A stretch of 8,467 nt of DNA from the NCBI GenBank assembly GCA_016206405.1, contig JACQRQ010000231.1, forward strand, positions 1 through 8,467. The letters run 5' to 3'. A program made the position numbers and the translations under genes. Below the pieces are notes generated by a model. That model was not told where the DNA came from and made no database searches. It was given only the letters and a program-made list of their open reading frames with translations. The DNA is from Elusimicrobiota bacterium. Its GTDB lineage: Bacteria > Elusimicrobiota > Elusimicrobia > O2-12-FULL-59-9. Each line of letters starts with the position of its first letter. Position 1 is the first letter of the stretch. Shown here in pieces: positions 1 through 6,158 of this stretch.

Positions 1-968
1 CCTACCAGGAGGTTTTCGCGCGCTACGGCAGCGACAAACCGGATATGCGCTTCGGCCTGCCGATCCAGGATTGCACCGGCATCTTCCGCGCTTCCGGGTT
101 TAAGATTTTTCGCCAAGCGGTCGACGGCGGCGGCGTGGTGCGCTTTCTGAAGGTCGCCGGGCGGTTTTCGCGCCAGGAAATCGACCGGCTTGAGGCGACG
201 GTCAAAGAGGCGGGGGCCAAGGGGCTCGCGTGGATTATCTGGAAAGACGGCGGAGCGGAGTCTCCCATCGTCAAATTTCTTTCCCCAGAGGAGCTTTCCG
301 CCCTCAAAGACCTGGCCGCGGCGCGGCCGGGAGACACTTTGCTCTTTGAGGCGGGTCCGGAAAAAGACGTATCGGCGCAGCTCGGCGCGGCGCGATGCGA
401 TCTCATCCGTTCTGGCAAGGCCGGCAAGCCCGCCACCGAATGGAACTTCACCTGGGTGAAGCATTTTCCCCTGCTGGAGCGGGACGCCGAGTCCGGGCGT
501 TGGACATTTTCTCATAATCCCTTCACCGCGCCGCTGGAAGAGCACATGCATCTTCTGGACTCCGACCCCGGCGCCGCGTTGTCGCACCAATACGACCTCG
601 TGGTCAACGGCGTGGAGCTCGCCTCCGGTTCCATCCGCAACCACCGGCGGCCGGTCCAGGAAAAGATTTTCAACCTCATGGGCTACAGCCGGGAGCAGAT
701 GCAGGAGCGCTTCGGGATGCTCTTGGACGCGCTGGACTACGGCGCCCCGCCCCACGGCGGCATCGCCTTCGGCTTCGACCGCCTGGTGGCCCTGCTTTGC
801 AAGGAAGATTCCATCCGGGAAGTCATCGCCTTTCCCAAGACCCAAAGGGGAACCTGCCCGCTGAGCGAAGCCCCCTCCGCCGTTACGGCCAAACAGCTGC
901 GGGAACTGCACATCACCCCTCTGGCCGCCGCGCCCGCGGAGCAAAACCAAAAGACCGTTCCCCGTTGA
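1..968 (+). CDS. aspS: Aspartyl-tRNA synthetase, C-terminal part (5' end outside window)
   Basis: This class II aminoacyl-tRNA synthetase charges tRNA-Asp with aspartate in the cytoplasm. The reading frame is open from the left edge (first full codon at base 3) to TGA at 966-968, leaving about 321 residues of a protein that is usually near 590. The visible part begins at the bacterial AspRS signature YGSDKPDMRF. It continues through the GAD insertion domain of bacterial-type AspRS (about bases 80-450) and into the C-terminal catalytic core. Landmarks are WVKHFPLLE, the HNPFTAP segment, YDLVVNGVELASGSIR, and motif 3 as GIAFGFDRL (around 760-790) carrying the ATP-binding arginine. The tail IAFPKTQRG...EAPS is also typical. 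The anticodon-binding domain and motifs 1 and 2 lie outside, so it cannot be judged whether the enzyme is Asp-specific or also charges tRNA-Asn. The permease gene starts 3 nt after the stop, which suggests co-transcription. Identification is very secure. Confidence 0.97.
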   Translation, partial: YQEVFARYGSDKPDMRFGLPIQDCTGIFRASGFKIFRQAVDGGGVVRFLKVAGRFSRQEIDRLEATVKEAGAKGLAWIIWKDGGAESPIVKFLSPEELSALKDLAAARPGDTLLFEAGPEKDVSAQLGAARCDLIRSGKAGKPATEWNFTWVKHFPLLERDAESGRWTFSHNPFTAPLEEHMHLLDSDPGAALSHQYDLVVNGVELASGSIRNHRRPVQEKIFNLMGYSREQMQERFGMLLDALDYGAPPHGGIAFGFDRLVALLCKEDSIREVIAFPKTQRGTCPLSEAPSAVTAKQLRELHITPLAAAPAEQNQKTVPR

Positions 969-971
969 CGT

Positions 972-2243
972 ATGCCGAGCCGCCCGCGGCCGCTCAAACT
1001 CCGGGATATTTTTTGCCTCGGCCTCAACGCCATCGTCGGCAGCGGAATTTTCCTATTTCCGGGCTTGATGGCGGCCGAGGCCGGCCCCGCGGCGGTCCTG
1101 GCCTTCTTGGTGTGCGGGGCGCTGCTGATCACGGTCGCTCTCTGCTACGCCGAATTGGGCGGGATGTTTTCGGCCAACGGCGCCAGCTATCTCTATGCGC
1201 GCGAGGCTTTCGGAGCGGAAACCGGCTTTGGCGTGGGGCTGATCACCTGGGCCGCGTCGGTGCTGAGTTGGGCGGCGGTGGCCTCCATGCTGGCCTCGCA
1301 CCTGGGCTATTTTCACCCCGCCTTTTCATCCGCCGCGGGGACCAAGGCCGTCGCGGCGGCGTCCATCTTGTTTTTTGCGGCGGTCAACTATAGGGGCGGC
1401 GTGCCCGGCGCATGGACCGTCAACGCGCTCACCGCCGCGAAAATTCTCCCCTTGGCCGCCTTCGTCGCGGCCGGCATTTATCGCCTCCAACCGGAGAATT
1501 TCCGCCCCTTCTTCGCCCCCGAACCCCATTTCGGCTACGCGGTTTTTCTGGCGCTGTGGACGCTGCAGGGCTTTGAGGTAGCCCCGGTGCCCGCGGGCGA
1601 AACCGCCGAGCCGCAGCGCAGCATCCCTTTGGCCACCGTGGGTTCGCTGCTCTTCGCCGTCGTTTTCTACGCCCTCATCGAAACCGTGGCGGTAGGGGTC
1701 TATCCCGGCCTGGCCTCCAGCCGGGAGAGGCCATTGGTCGACGCCGCCGCCTATCTTCTGGGGCCTTGGGCCGGCGGAGCGCTCGCTCTGGCCGGGGTGG
1801 TGTCCATGACCGGCTTCTTGGCCGGCGAGGCGCTGGGAGCGCCGCGCTATCTCTCGGCGCTGGGAGCGCAATCTTTTAAAATCCTGCGGCTGGACGCCGT
1901 GCACGCGCGCTTCGCGACGCCCCACCGCGCCATCGGCGCCACCGCGGCCGGCGCCGCGCTTCTCTCCGCGCTGTTTGATTTTTCGCGCCTTATCGATCTC
2001 ACCAATTTGGCCATCGTCGTTCAATATTTCTTTTCCTGCGCGGCGCTGTGCGTTCTGCGCATCCGGCAGCCCGAGAGGCCCAGGCCCTTCCGCGTCGCCT
2101 GGGCGTGGCTGGTGGCGCCGGCGGGATGCCTGGTTTCGCTGTGGCTGATGACGCGGATATCCCTGATGGAAATCGTCTGGTCGGCCGTTCTGCTTTTTGC
2201 GGGCGTCGCGCTAAAGCGGGCCGCGGACTCCCGCGTCCCGTAG
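972..2243 (+). CDS. APC-family amino acid permease
   Basis: This is a 423-residue cytoplasmic-membrane transporter of the amino acid-polyamine-organocation superfamily, probably importing or exchanging an amino acid. Hydrophobicity suggests 12 membrane segments, roughly at residues 11-34, 39-62, 84-112, 126-140, 149-170, 186-206, 217-246, 262-284, 318-336, 343-363, 375-393 and 397-414. Family hallmarks are the unwound TM1 motif VGSGIF (22-27), the AELGG...NGASYLY stretch after TM2 (60-75), and the TM6-loop motif GFEVAPVPAGET..PQRSIP (200-219). E210 sits at the conserved glutamate position of that last motif. The substrate cannot be read from the sequence. The ATG at 972 gives the expected N-terminus just before TM1. 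It lies 3 nt after the aspS stop with no obvious Shine-Dalgarno, so translation may be coupled or reinitiate. The 3' end overlaps the convergent receiver gene by 33 nt. Family assignment is strong; specificity is unknown. Confidence 0.93.
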   Translation: MPSRPRPLKLRDIFCLGLNAIVGSGIFLFPGLMAAEAGPAAVLAFLVCGALLITVALCYAELGGMFSANGASYLYAREAFGAETGFGVGLITWAASVLSWAAVASMLASHLGYFHPAFSSAAGTKAVAAASILFFAAVNYRGGVPGAWTVNALTAAKILPLAAFVAAGIYRLQPENFRPFFAPEPHFGYAVFLALWTLQGFEVAPVPAGETAEPQRSIPLATVGSLLFAVVFYALIETVAVGVYPGLASSRERPLVDAAAYLLGPWAGGALALAGVVSMTGFLAGEALGAPRYLSALGAQSFKILRLDAVHARFATPHRAIGATAAGAALLSALFDFSRLIDLTNLAIVVQYFFSCAALCVLRIRQPERPRPFRVAWAWLVAPAGCLVSLWLMTRISLMEIVWSAVLLFAGVALKRAADSRVP

Positions 2244-2606
2244 GAGCCCGGCGACCCGGCTGAGCACTTCCTCCGCCTCGAAGGGCTTGGACAAATAATC
2301 GTCGGCAGCGAGCCGCGCCTGCTCCTCGGGATCCTGCGGGGCGCAGGCGCTGAGCATCTGGATCGGGGTCGGGGCCAGGGCGGCGTCCAGCCGCACCCGC
2401 CGGCACACCTCCGTTCCCTCCGCGTCCGGCAAAAACCTGTCGAGCACGATGAGATCCGGCCGATCTTTAAAAACGGCGCGCAGGGCGCTTTCCACGTCCC
2501 CCGCTGAGAGCACGCGATAGCCTTCGCAGCGCAGCAGTTGCGCGAGGAAGCGGCGAATCCCGGGCTCGTCTTCAACCACCAGGATAAGCCTGTCGCGGCG
2601 TTCCAT
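2211..2606 (-). CDS. Stand-alone response regulator receiver protein (CheY-like)
   Basis: This 131-residue cytoplasmic protein consists of a single receiver domain that would accept a phosphoryl group from a histidine kinase. All canonical residues are visible: the acidic pair E12-D13 (in VVEDEP) with E14 beside it, the phosphoacceptor D56 (LIVLDRFLPD), the switch hydroxyl S86 (MLSA), and K107 in the LSKPF motif. The length equals one receiver domain plus a few residues, so there is no DNA-binding or enzymatic output domain. It must act through protein-protein contact, as CheY- or Spo0F-type proteins do. No kinase gene is in the window, so the partner is unknown. Its 3' end overlaps the end of the convergent permease by 33 nt. 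Its start lies back to back with the secreted TPR gene across a 109-nt divergent region. No Shine-Dalgarno is seen before the ATG. A poor -10-like TACGCT ends 5 nt before the start. Alternative roles cannot be separated from sequence alone. Confidence 0.92.
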   Translation of the reverse strand: MERRDRLILVVEDEPGIRRFLAQLLRCEGYRVLSAGDVESALRAVFKDRPDLIVLDRFLPDAEGTEVCRRVRLDAALAPTPIQMLSACAPQDPEEQARLAADDYLSKPFEAEEVLSRVAGLLRDAGVRGPL

Positions 2607-2715
2607 GCTAAAGCGTAGCGCCCCGGCCTCTCACGGCGCTCAACTTAAATTTAATTTACGCTTACATGCATGCGGCCGGGGACATCCTGGTGATATTTTT
2701 GCTAAACTGCCCCTC
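2607..2715. promoter_or_regulatory. Divergent intergenic region with AT-rich palindrome
   Basis: This 109-nt region separates the minus-strand receiver gene from the plus-strand secreted TPR gene and should hold both promoters. It contains an AT-rich island, striking against the GC-rich surroundings, at about 2645-2658. Within it TTAAATTTAA (2645-2654) is a perfect 10-bp palindrome, followed by the palindrome CATGCATG (2665-2672). These could be an operator, an UP-like element or promoter parts; their role is inference only. Confidence 0.4.
2679..2708 (+). promoter_or_regulatory. Putative promoter of the secreted TPR gene, close to its ATG
   Basis: A -10-like TAAACT at 2703-2708 (4 of 6 to TATAAT) is preceded by TG one base upstream (TGC-TAAACT), an extended -10 arrangement. 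A -35-like GGGACA at 2679-2684 (4 of 6 to TTGACA) lies 18 nt upstream. Seven bases separate the -10 from ATG 2716, so transcription would start at about the start codon, implying a leaderless mRNA. No Shine-Dalgarno is present. This is a prediction from spacing only. Confidence 0.45.
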
Positions 2716-3915
2716 ATGTTGAGAGCTTTTCGCCGGCCGGCGCTGGGGGTCTTCTTGATTTTGCTGGCCGCCTCCCCCCTTAAAGCCGAGACCGTTCCTC
2801 TTCCCGAGGGCTTGGACCGCCGCATCATCCAGGGCATCGATTACGTCTTTTCGATGGAGTTCGACGCCTCGGCCAAGGAGTACGACCTCGCCATCGAGGA
2901 GTTCCCGGAGCATCCTTACGGTTATTTCGGCAAAGCCGCCACGGAGTGGCTGCGCTATATGTACGCCACCGAGCAGAGCCAGACCGGCTTCGTCAAGCTT
3001 TTTGAGAAGAACGTCGATTTGGCCTACCAAAAATCCCAAAGCTGGCTCGCCGCCCATCCCGGCGACGCCCACATCCTGCTGGGCTTGGGCGGCATCTACG
3101 GACTTAAGAGCCGCTGGTCCATGGTGCAATGGCACTGGATCGCGGCCTATCTCAATGGGCGGAAAGCGATTCAATTTATCCGCAAAGCACAGGAGGCCGA
3201 TGCCGGGCTTTACGACGCCTACCTGGGCGTGGGGATGTACGACTACTACAGCGATTCCTTGCCGCGGGCCATAAAAATTTTGAGCAAAATCCTGCTCATC
3301 CGCGGAGACCGGGAACGGGGCTTGGAAGAAATCCGTTTGGCGGCCGACAAAGGGCACTTCACCAAAATCGCCGCGAAGCTGGTGTTGATTGAGATTTACA
3401 CCGAGGATTTGTGGGGCGGCAAGAACCCGAAGGAAGCCGTCAGGCTCGTGGCCGAGGTGCGGCAAAGATATCCCGCCAGTCCCTTATGGATGTCGACCGA
3501 AATCGTCTGCCTCTATGAAGCCGGCGATTTTAACGCCCTTCTGCCGGCCGCTTCGGCTTATCTCGAAGCGGTCAAGGAGCATTGGCGGAAGTATCATGAG
3601 GCGATGTTGTCGAAAGCCCATGTGGCCGTCGGCACCGCTTACTGGGCGTTAGGAAAGAAAGAGCAGGCCATGGCGGCTTTCCGCGACGGCGTGGCGGCCA
3701 TGGAGCAAGCCGGCAAGCCCACGCGCTGGGGACTCTGGTCGCAAATCCGGCTGGGCCAATTGCTCGATATGGAAAACAAGAGGGAGGAGGCGCTGCGCTG
3801 CTATAAGGCGGTGCTCAAGGCTCCGGACCTCTGGAAACTGCATGAGACGGCCCGGCCTTGGCTCAAAAAACCTTTCACCGGCCAAGAGCCGATCGGTCCC
3901 CTCCCTCCGCCGTAG
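2716..3915 (+). CDS. Secreted TPR-like protein with TTC39/IML2-like motif
   Basis: This 399-residue protein has an N-terminal signal peptide (MLRAFRR, a hydrophobic core, then SPLKA, with likely cleavage after A24), so it is probably periplasmic or envelope-located. The start at 2716 is chosen because it puts the signal peptide at the N-terminus; an in-frame ATG at 2605 would add 37 unlikely residues. The body is alpha-helical and TPR-like. There is a helical pair at about 40-74, then a central region containing GVGMYDYYSDSLPRAIKIL (171-189) with IRGDRERGL (195-203) just after it and LAADKGHF (208-215). Two clearer TPR units follow at about 301-330 (GTAYWALGKKEQAMAAF) and 340-369 (LGQLLDMENKREEALRCY). 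The central block resembles the signature of eukaryotic TTC39/IML2-family TPR proteins (SLLP..hLKhL...G..GDR..GL..L..A); this rests on recall, not a search. TPR proteins bind other proteins, and the partner is unknown. It ends 9 nt from the convergent large TPR gene. Confidence 0.85.
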   Translation: MLRAFRRPALGVFLILLAASPLKAETVPLPEGLDRRIIQGIDYVFSMEFDASAKEYDLAIEEFPEHPYGYFGKAATEWLRYMYATEQSQTGFVKLFEKNVDLAYQKSQSWLAAHPGDAHILLGLGGIYGLKSRWSMVQWHWIAAYLNGRKAIQFIRKAQEADAGLYDAYLGVGMYDYYSDSLPRAIKILSKILLIRGDRERGLEEIRLAADKGHFTKIAAKLVLIEIYTEDLWGGKNPKEAVRLVAEVRQRYPASPLWMSTEIVCLYEAGDFNALLPAASAYLEAVKEHWRKYHEAMLSKAHVAVGTAYWALGKKEQAMAAFRDGVAAMEQAGKPTRWGLWSQIRLGQLLDMENKREEALRCYKAVLKAPDLWKLHETARPWLKKPFTGQEPIGPLPPP

Positions 3916-3924
3916 TCTCGAGCG

Positions 3925-6057
3925 CTACCCAAGCTTGGTGGCGCGCATGACATCCCGGATTAAATCTTCGGCTTCGGTGCGGTTGGTCAGGACGATGCCG
4001 CGGTAATGCGGATAATTGGCCTCGTCGTAAACGGAAAGCGCGTTGTCGAAGCTGCGGATCGCGTCCTCCAACACCTTGAGGCTTTCATCGCCCGTCGTGT
4101 GGCTTCCCAAGCTGCGCAGGGCGTTCCCTAAATTATTGTGGGTTCCGGCCCACTGCTGCGGAAGCTCCTTCTGGGTGTAAACCTCCAGGGCGTTGCGGTA
4201 GGCGTCCACGGCCTCTTTAAGAAGGCCCGCGCCTTGCTCGCCCTCGGATTGGGTCGCCAGGTCGTTTAAGGTGTTTCCGAGGTTGTTCTGGGTCATGGCC
4301 CAGTCCTGGGGAAGCTCGTTTTGAGTGCGCACTTTGAGCGCTTGGCGATAAGCCTGCACCGCTTCGCTCAGCAATTTATTGCCGGCTTCGCCGCGCAGTT
4401 GGGCGCCGAGGTCTCCCAACGCGGCCCCCAAATTGTTCTGGGTCATGGCCCAGTCCTGGGGAAGCTCGTTTTGGGTGCGCACTTTGAGCGCGTTGCGGAA
4501 AGCCTCCACCGCTTGCTGCAGAAATTCGGCGCATTGCGGACGGCCGCGCAGGCGGAGCGCGAGGTTCCGGAGGGTGACGCCCAGATCGTTTTGCGTCGTG
4601 GCCCATTGCTGGGGGATGTCCCCCTGCGTGCGGACGCGGAGCACGCCCTGATAGGCCTCCACCGCCTCCGAAAGCAGGTCTTTGCCTTCCTCGCCGCCGA
4701 GGCGAGTGCCCAGGTCGTTCAAGGTGTTGCCGAGATTGTTCCGGGTGACGGCCTGTTCCAGGGGAAAGGTTTTTTCCGTGCGCACGCGCAATGCCTTGCG
4801 GTAGGCTTCCACCGCTTCCCTGAGAAGCTTGTTGCCTTCCTCGGCTCCCAGCCGGACTCCGAGGTCGTTGAGCGACACGCCGAGGTTGTTTTGCGCCATG
4901 GCCCAATCCGCGGGATGGGTCTCGAGAGACAGCACCGCGAGGGCATTTTGATATTTTTCCGCCGCCTCGCGCAGCAGAGCGTTGCCGTCCTCGCCGCGCA
5001 GCCGGGTGCCAAGGTTCCTGAGGGTCACCCCGAGGTTGTTTTGGGTGGCCGCCCAGTCTTCCGGAAATTCTTTCTGAGCGGGCAGCAGCAGCGCGGCGCG
5101 GTACACCTCGGCCGCCTCGCGAAGATAGGCGATGCCCTCGGCGGGATGGGCGAATCGGCCCAAAACGGAAAGGGCGATGGCGCGATTGAAGCGGGAGGCC
5201 ATCGCCACAGAGTCTCCCTCCAGAATCAGCGGTTGAGGCGCGGGACTCTGCAGTTGCTGGTAGGCATCTATCGTCGCCCGAAGGTATTTTTGGGGGTTGG
5301 ACACCTCCTGCGACCTTCTCTGCAGGCAAAGGGCGCGGTAAAAATGCCCCTCGCCGGTTCTCACCCGCTCGAAAATTTTGATCGCCCGCTCCAAGAGGTT
5401 CACGTTGTAATAGGCAAGGCCGTTGGCCAAATTCAAAAGCGCGGCGGGCAGGTCGGCTGGAAATTCCGGCAGAGGCAAATGCCTGGGCTGCGGAGAAATG
5501 AATTCGCCCATCCGGCGCAGGGCTATGGGGGTCCTCTCCGAGCAACGGGTGACCGTCAGGCGCGCGCTGATGAGAAGCTTCCCCTGCTCCTTGCGAACGT
5601 CTCCCCAAAGGATCAGGTGGGCTCTGCCTTCCCGGCTTTGGCTCAGCCGCAGGACGGACTGCCGCCTTTCGCGCTCGTCCTTGCCGGTCACCGGCCGGGA
5701 AAGGTATTTGACCTGCAGCGGGACGCCTTCCGACTGGCTGTCCATCAGGCGGCGCCCGATTTGGCGGGAGATGTCCGCGGACTCCTTCTGCGTCTCGGGA
5801 TTGGCGGGGAGGAAAGGGGCCACGGCCACGACCAAAATGTCCTCCGGCAAAGAACCGGGCTTAAAAAGCCACCAGAAGACCACAAACAGGGCGCTCGACG
5901 TCCAGAAAAACCAATGCGTCAGGACCTGGCCGTTCTCCAAACCGAAATAGTTCTTGGCGGCGTAGTAGGCGGCCGGAATCCCCGCCAATGGGAATAAAAG
6001 CGCCCAATGCTTGCTTAGCAACCGCACGCTGACGGAGATGCCTCCGGATTCCCCCAT
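3925..6057 (-). CDS. Membrane-anchored TPR protein with TolB/FlgO-like domain and seven 50-residue repeats
   Basis: This is a 710-residue protein of unrecognised specific function. Two hydrophobic helices near the N-terminus (about 16-35 and 48-65) should anchor it in the cytoplasmic membrane, probably as a hairpin with the bulk in the cytoplasm. Residues about 74-185 read like a TolB/FlgO-type alpha/beta domain: a strand ending VAVAPF, a helix SADISRQIGRRL, then AHLILWGDVRKEQGKLLIS and ARLTV. Residues about 205-330 are irregular TPR helices. From about 330 to 680 there are seven repeats of 50 residues (one of 51), with consensus DWAxTQNNLGxxLxxLG, then ExGxxLLxEAVxAY, then ALxVRT. Such repeats are known in cyanobacterial and other TPR proteins, often linked to CHAT domains, but no CHAT domain is present here. 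The start at 6057 is preferred because GAGGA lies 7 nt upstream; an upstream in-frame ATG at 6081 would add 8 residues. Likely a protein-interaction scaffold. It is convergent with the other TPR gene and divergent from nadE. Confidence 0.88.
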   Translation of the reverse strand: MGESGGISVSVRLLSKHWALLFPLAGIPAAYYAAKNYFGLENGQVLTHWFFWTSSALFVVFWWLFKPGSLPEDILVVAVAPFLPANPETQKESADISRQIGRRLMDSQSEGVPLQVKYLSRPVTGKDERERRQSVLRLSQSREGRAHLILWGDVRKEQGKLLISARLTVTRCSERTPIALRRMGEFISPQPRHLPLPEFPADLPAALLNLANGLAYYNVNLLERAIKIFERVRTGEGHFYRALCLQRRSQEVSNPQKYLRATIDAYQQLQSPAPQPLILEGDSVAMASRFNRAIALSVLGRFAHPAEGIAYLREAAEVYRAALLLPAQKEFPEDWAATQNNLGVTLRNLGTRLRGEDGNALLREAAEKYQNALAVLSLETHPADWAMAQNNLGVSLNDLGVRLGAEEGNKLLREAVEAYRKALRVRTEKTFPLEQAVTRNNLGNTLNDLGTRLGGEEGKDLLSEAVEAYQGVLRVRTQGDIPQQWATTQNDLGVTLRNLALRLRGRPQCAEFLQQAVEAFRNALKVRTQNELPQDWAMTQNNLGAALGDLGAQLRGEAGNKLLSEAVQAYRQALKVRTQNELPQDWAMTQNNLGNTLNDLATQSEGEQGAGLLKEAVDAYRNALEVYTQKELPQQWAGTHNNLGNALRSLGSHTTGDESLKVLEDAIRSFDNALSVYDEANYPHYRGIVLTNRTEAEDLIRDVMRATKLG
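4014..5067 (-). repeat. Tandem array of seven 150-bp units encoding 50-residue TPR repeats
   Basis: The NN(D)L motif recurs at residues 340, 390, 440, 490, 541, 591 and 641 of the encoded protein (numbered from the 6057 start), a 150-bp period with a single 3-bp insertion in the fourth unit. Most units keep the Trp of the (D/Q)WA motif. The third has EQA instead, and the C-terminal unit decays. DNA identity between units is mostly moderate, except for one nearly identical stretch listed separately. Confidence 0.88.
4283..4491 (-). repeat. Nearly identical 59-bp direct repeat pair within the TPR array
   Basis: Bases 4283-4341 and 4433-4491 are offset by exactly 150 bp and differ at only one position (A at 4324 against G at 4474). 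They encode the shared ALKVRTQNELPQDWAMTQNN segment. Flanking bases diverge at once (from 4342 and 4492). This points to recent unit duplication or gene conversion between adjacent repeats. Confidence 0.85.
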
Positions 6058-6064
6058 GCTATTT

Positions 6065-6069
6065 TCCTC
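6065..6069 (-). promoter_or_regulatory. Shine-Dalgarno site GAGGA that decides the start of the large TPR gene
   Basis: On the minus strand GAGGA lies 7 nt (AAATAGC) before ATG 6057. This is the only clear Shine-Dalgarno sequence seen before any gene in the window. It favours the 6057 start over the upstream in-frame ATG at 6081. Confidence 0.6.
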
Positions 6070-6086
6070 GCGAAATATCATGCCTA

Positions 6087-6092
6087 ATATTA
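6087..6092 (-). promoter_or_regulatory. Putative -10 element (TAATAT) for the large TPR gene
   Basis: TAATAT on the minus strand sits within the 10-bp palindrome CTAATATTAG (6084-6093). It would place the transcription start at about 6080-6081. That gives a leader of about 24 nt to ATG 6057, or a leaderless mRNA starting at the ATG at 6081. No convincing -35 box is seen. Prediction only. Confidence 0.4.
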
Positions 6093-6145
6093 GAGTCGTT
6101 TTTCAATAGGCCGGCCCCTTTCCTGCGTGCGCAACCGCTATTTAA

Positions 6146-6151
6146 TATAAT
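6146..6151 (+). promoter_or_regulatory. Perfect -10 hexamer TATAAT overlapping the upstream nadE ATG
   Basis: TATAAT is a perfect sigma70-type -10 match. It ends 7 nt (GGACCAG) before ATG 6159, so transcription should begin at about 6158-6159 and the mRNA would be leaderless. The hexamer overlaps the other candidate ATG at 6150, which would then lie upstream of the transcript. A weaker TATTTA at 6139-6144 could instead serve ATG 6150. No good -35 box is seen. Confidence 0.5.
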
Positions 6152-6158
6152 GGACCAG

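Noticed and set aside
1326..2024. 232-codon minus-strand frame within the permease gene
   Set aside because: It is antisense to a well-supported transporter, and its composition is low-complexity Gly/Arg/Gln.
2216..2234. GCGGG/CCCGC hairpin near the permease and receiver 3' ends
   Set aside because: A 5-bp stem with a 9-nt loop, no T-run and coding in both directions; not distinguishable from chance in GC-rich DNA.
2605..2715. N-terminal extension of the secreted TPR gene from ATG 2605
   Set aside because: It would bury a good signal peptide 37 residues inside the protein, overlap the receiver gene's start codon and have no promoter room.
3930..3939. CCAAGCTTGG palindrome at the convergent TPR gene ends
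   Set aside because: It lies within the last codons of the large TPR gene, has no loop and no T-run, so it is not a credible terminator.
4376..5608. 410-codon frame on the minus strand in another phase of the TPR gene
   Set aside because: It is an out-of-frame shadow rich in Arg, Gly and Pro, as expected from GC-rich codons read out of phase.
4321..5997. 558-codon open frame on the plus strand antisense to the large TPR gene
   Set aside because: It is the mirror of a GC-rich, codon-biased repeat gene. Its translation shows only a reflected repetitive pattern with no domain, and the minus-strand frame has clear TPR and membrane motifs.
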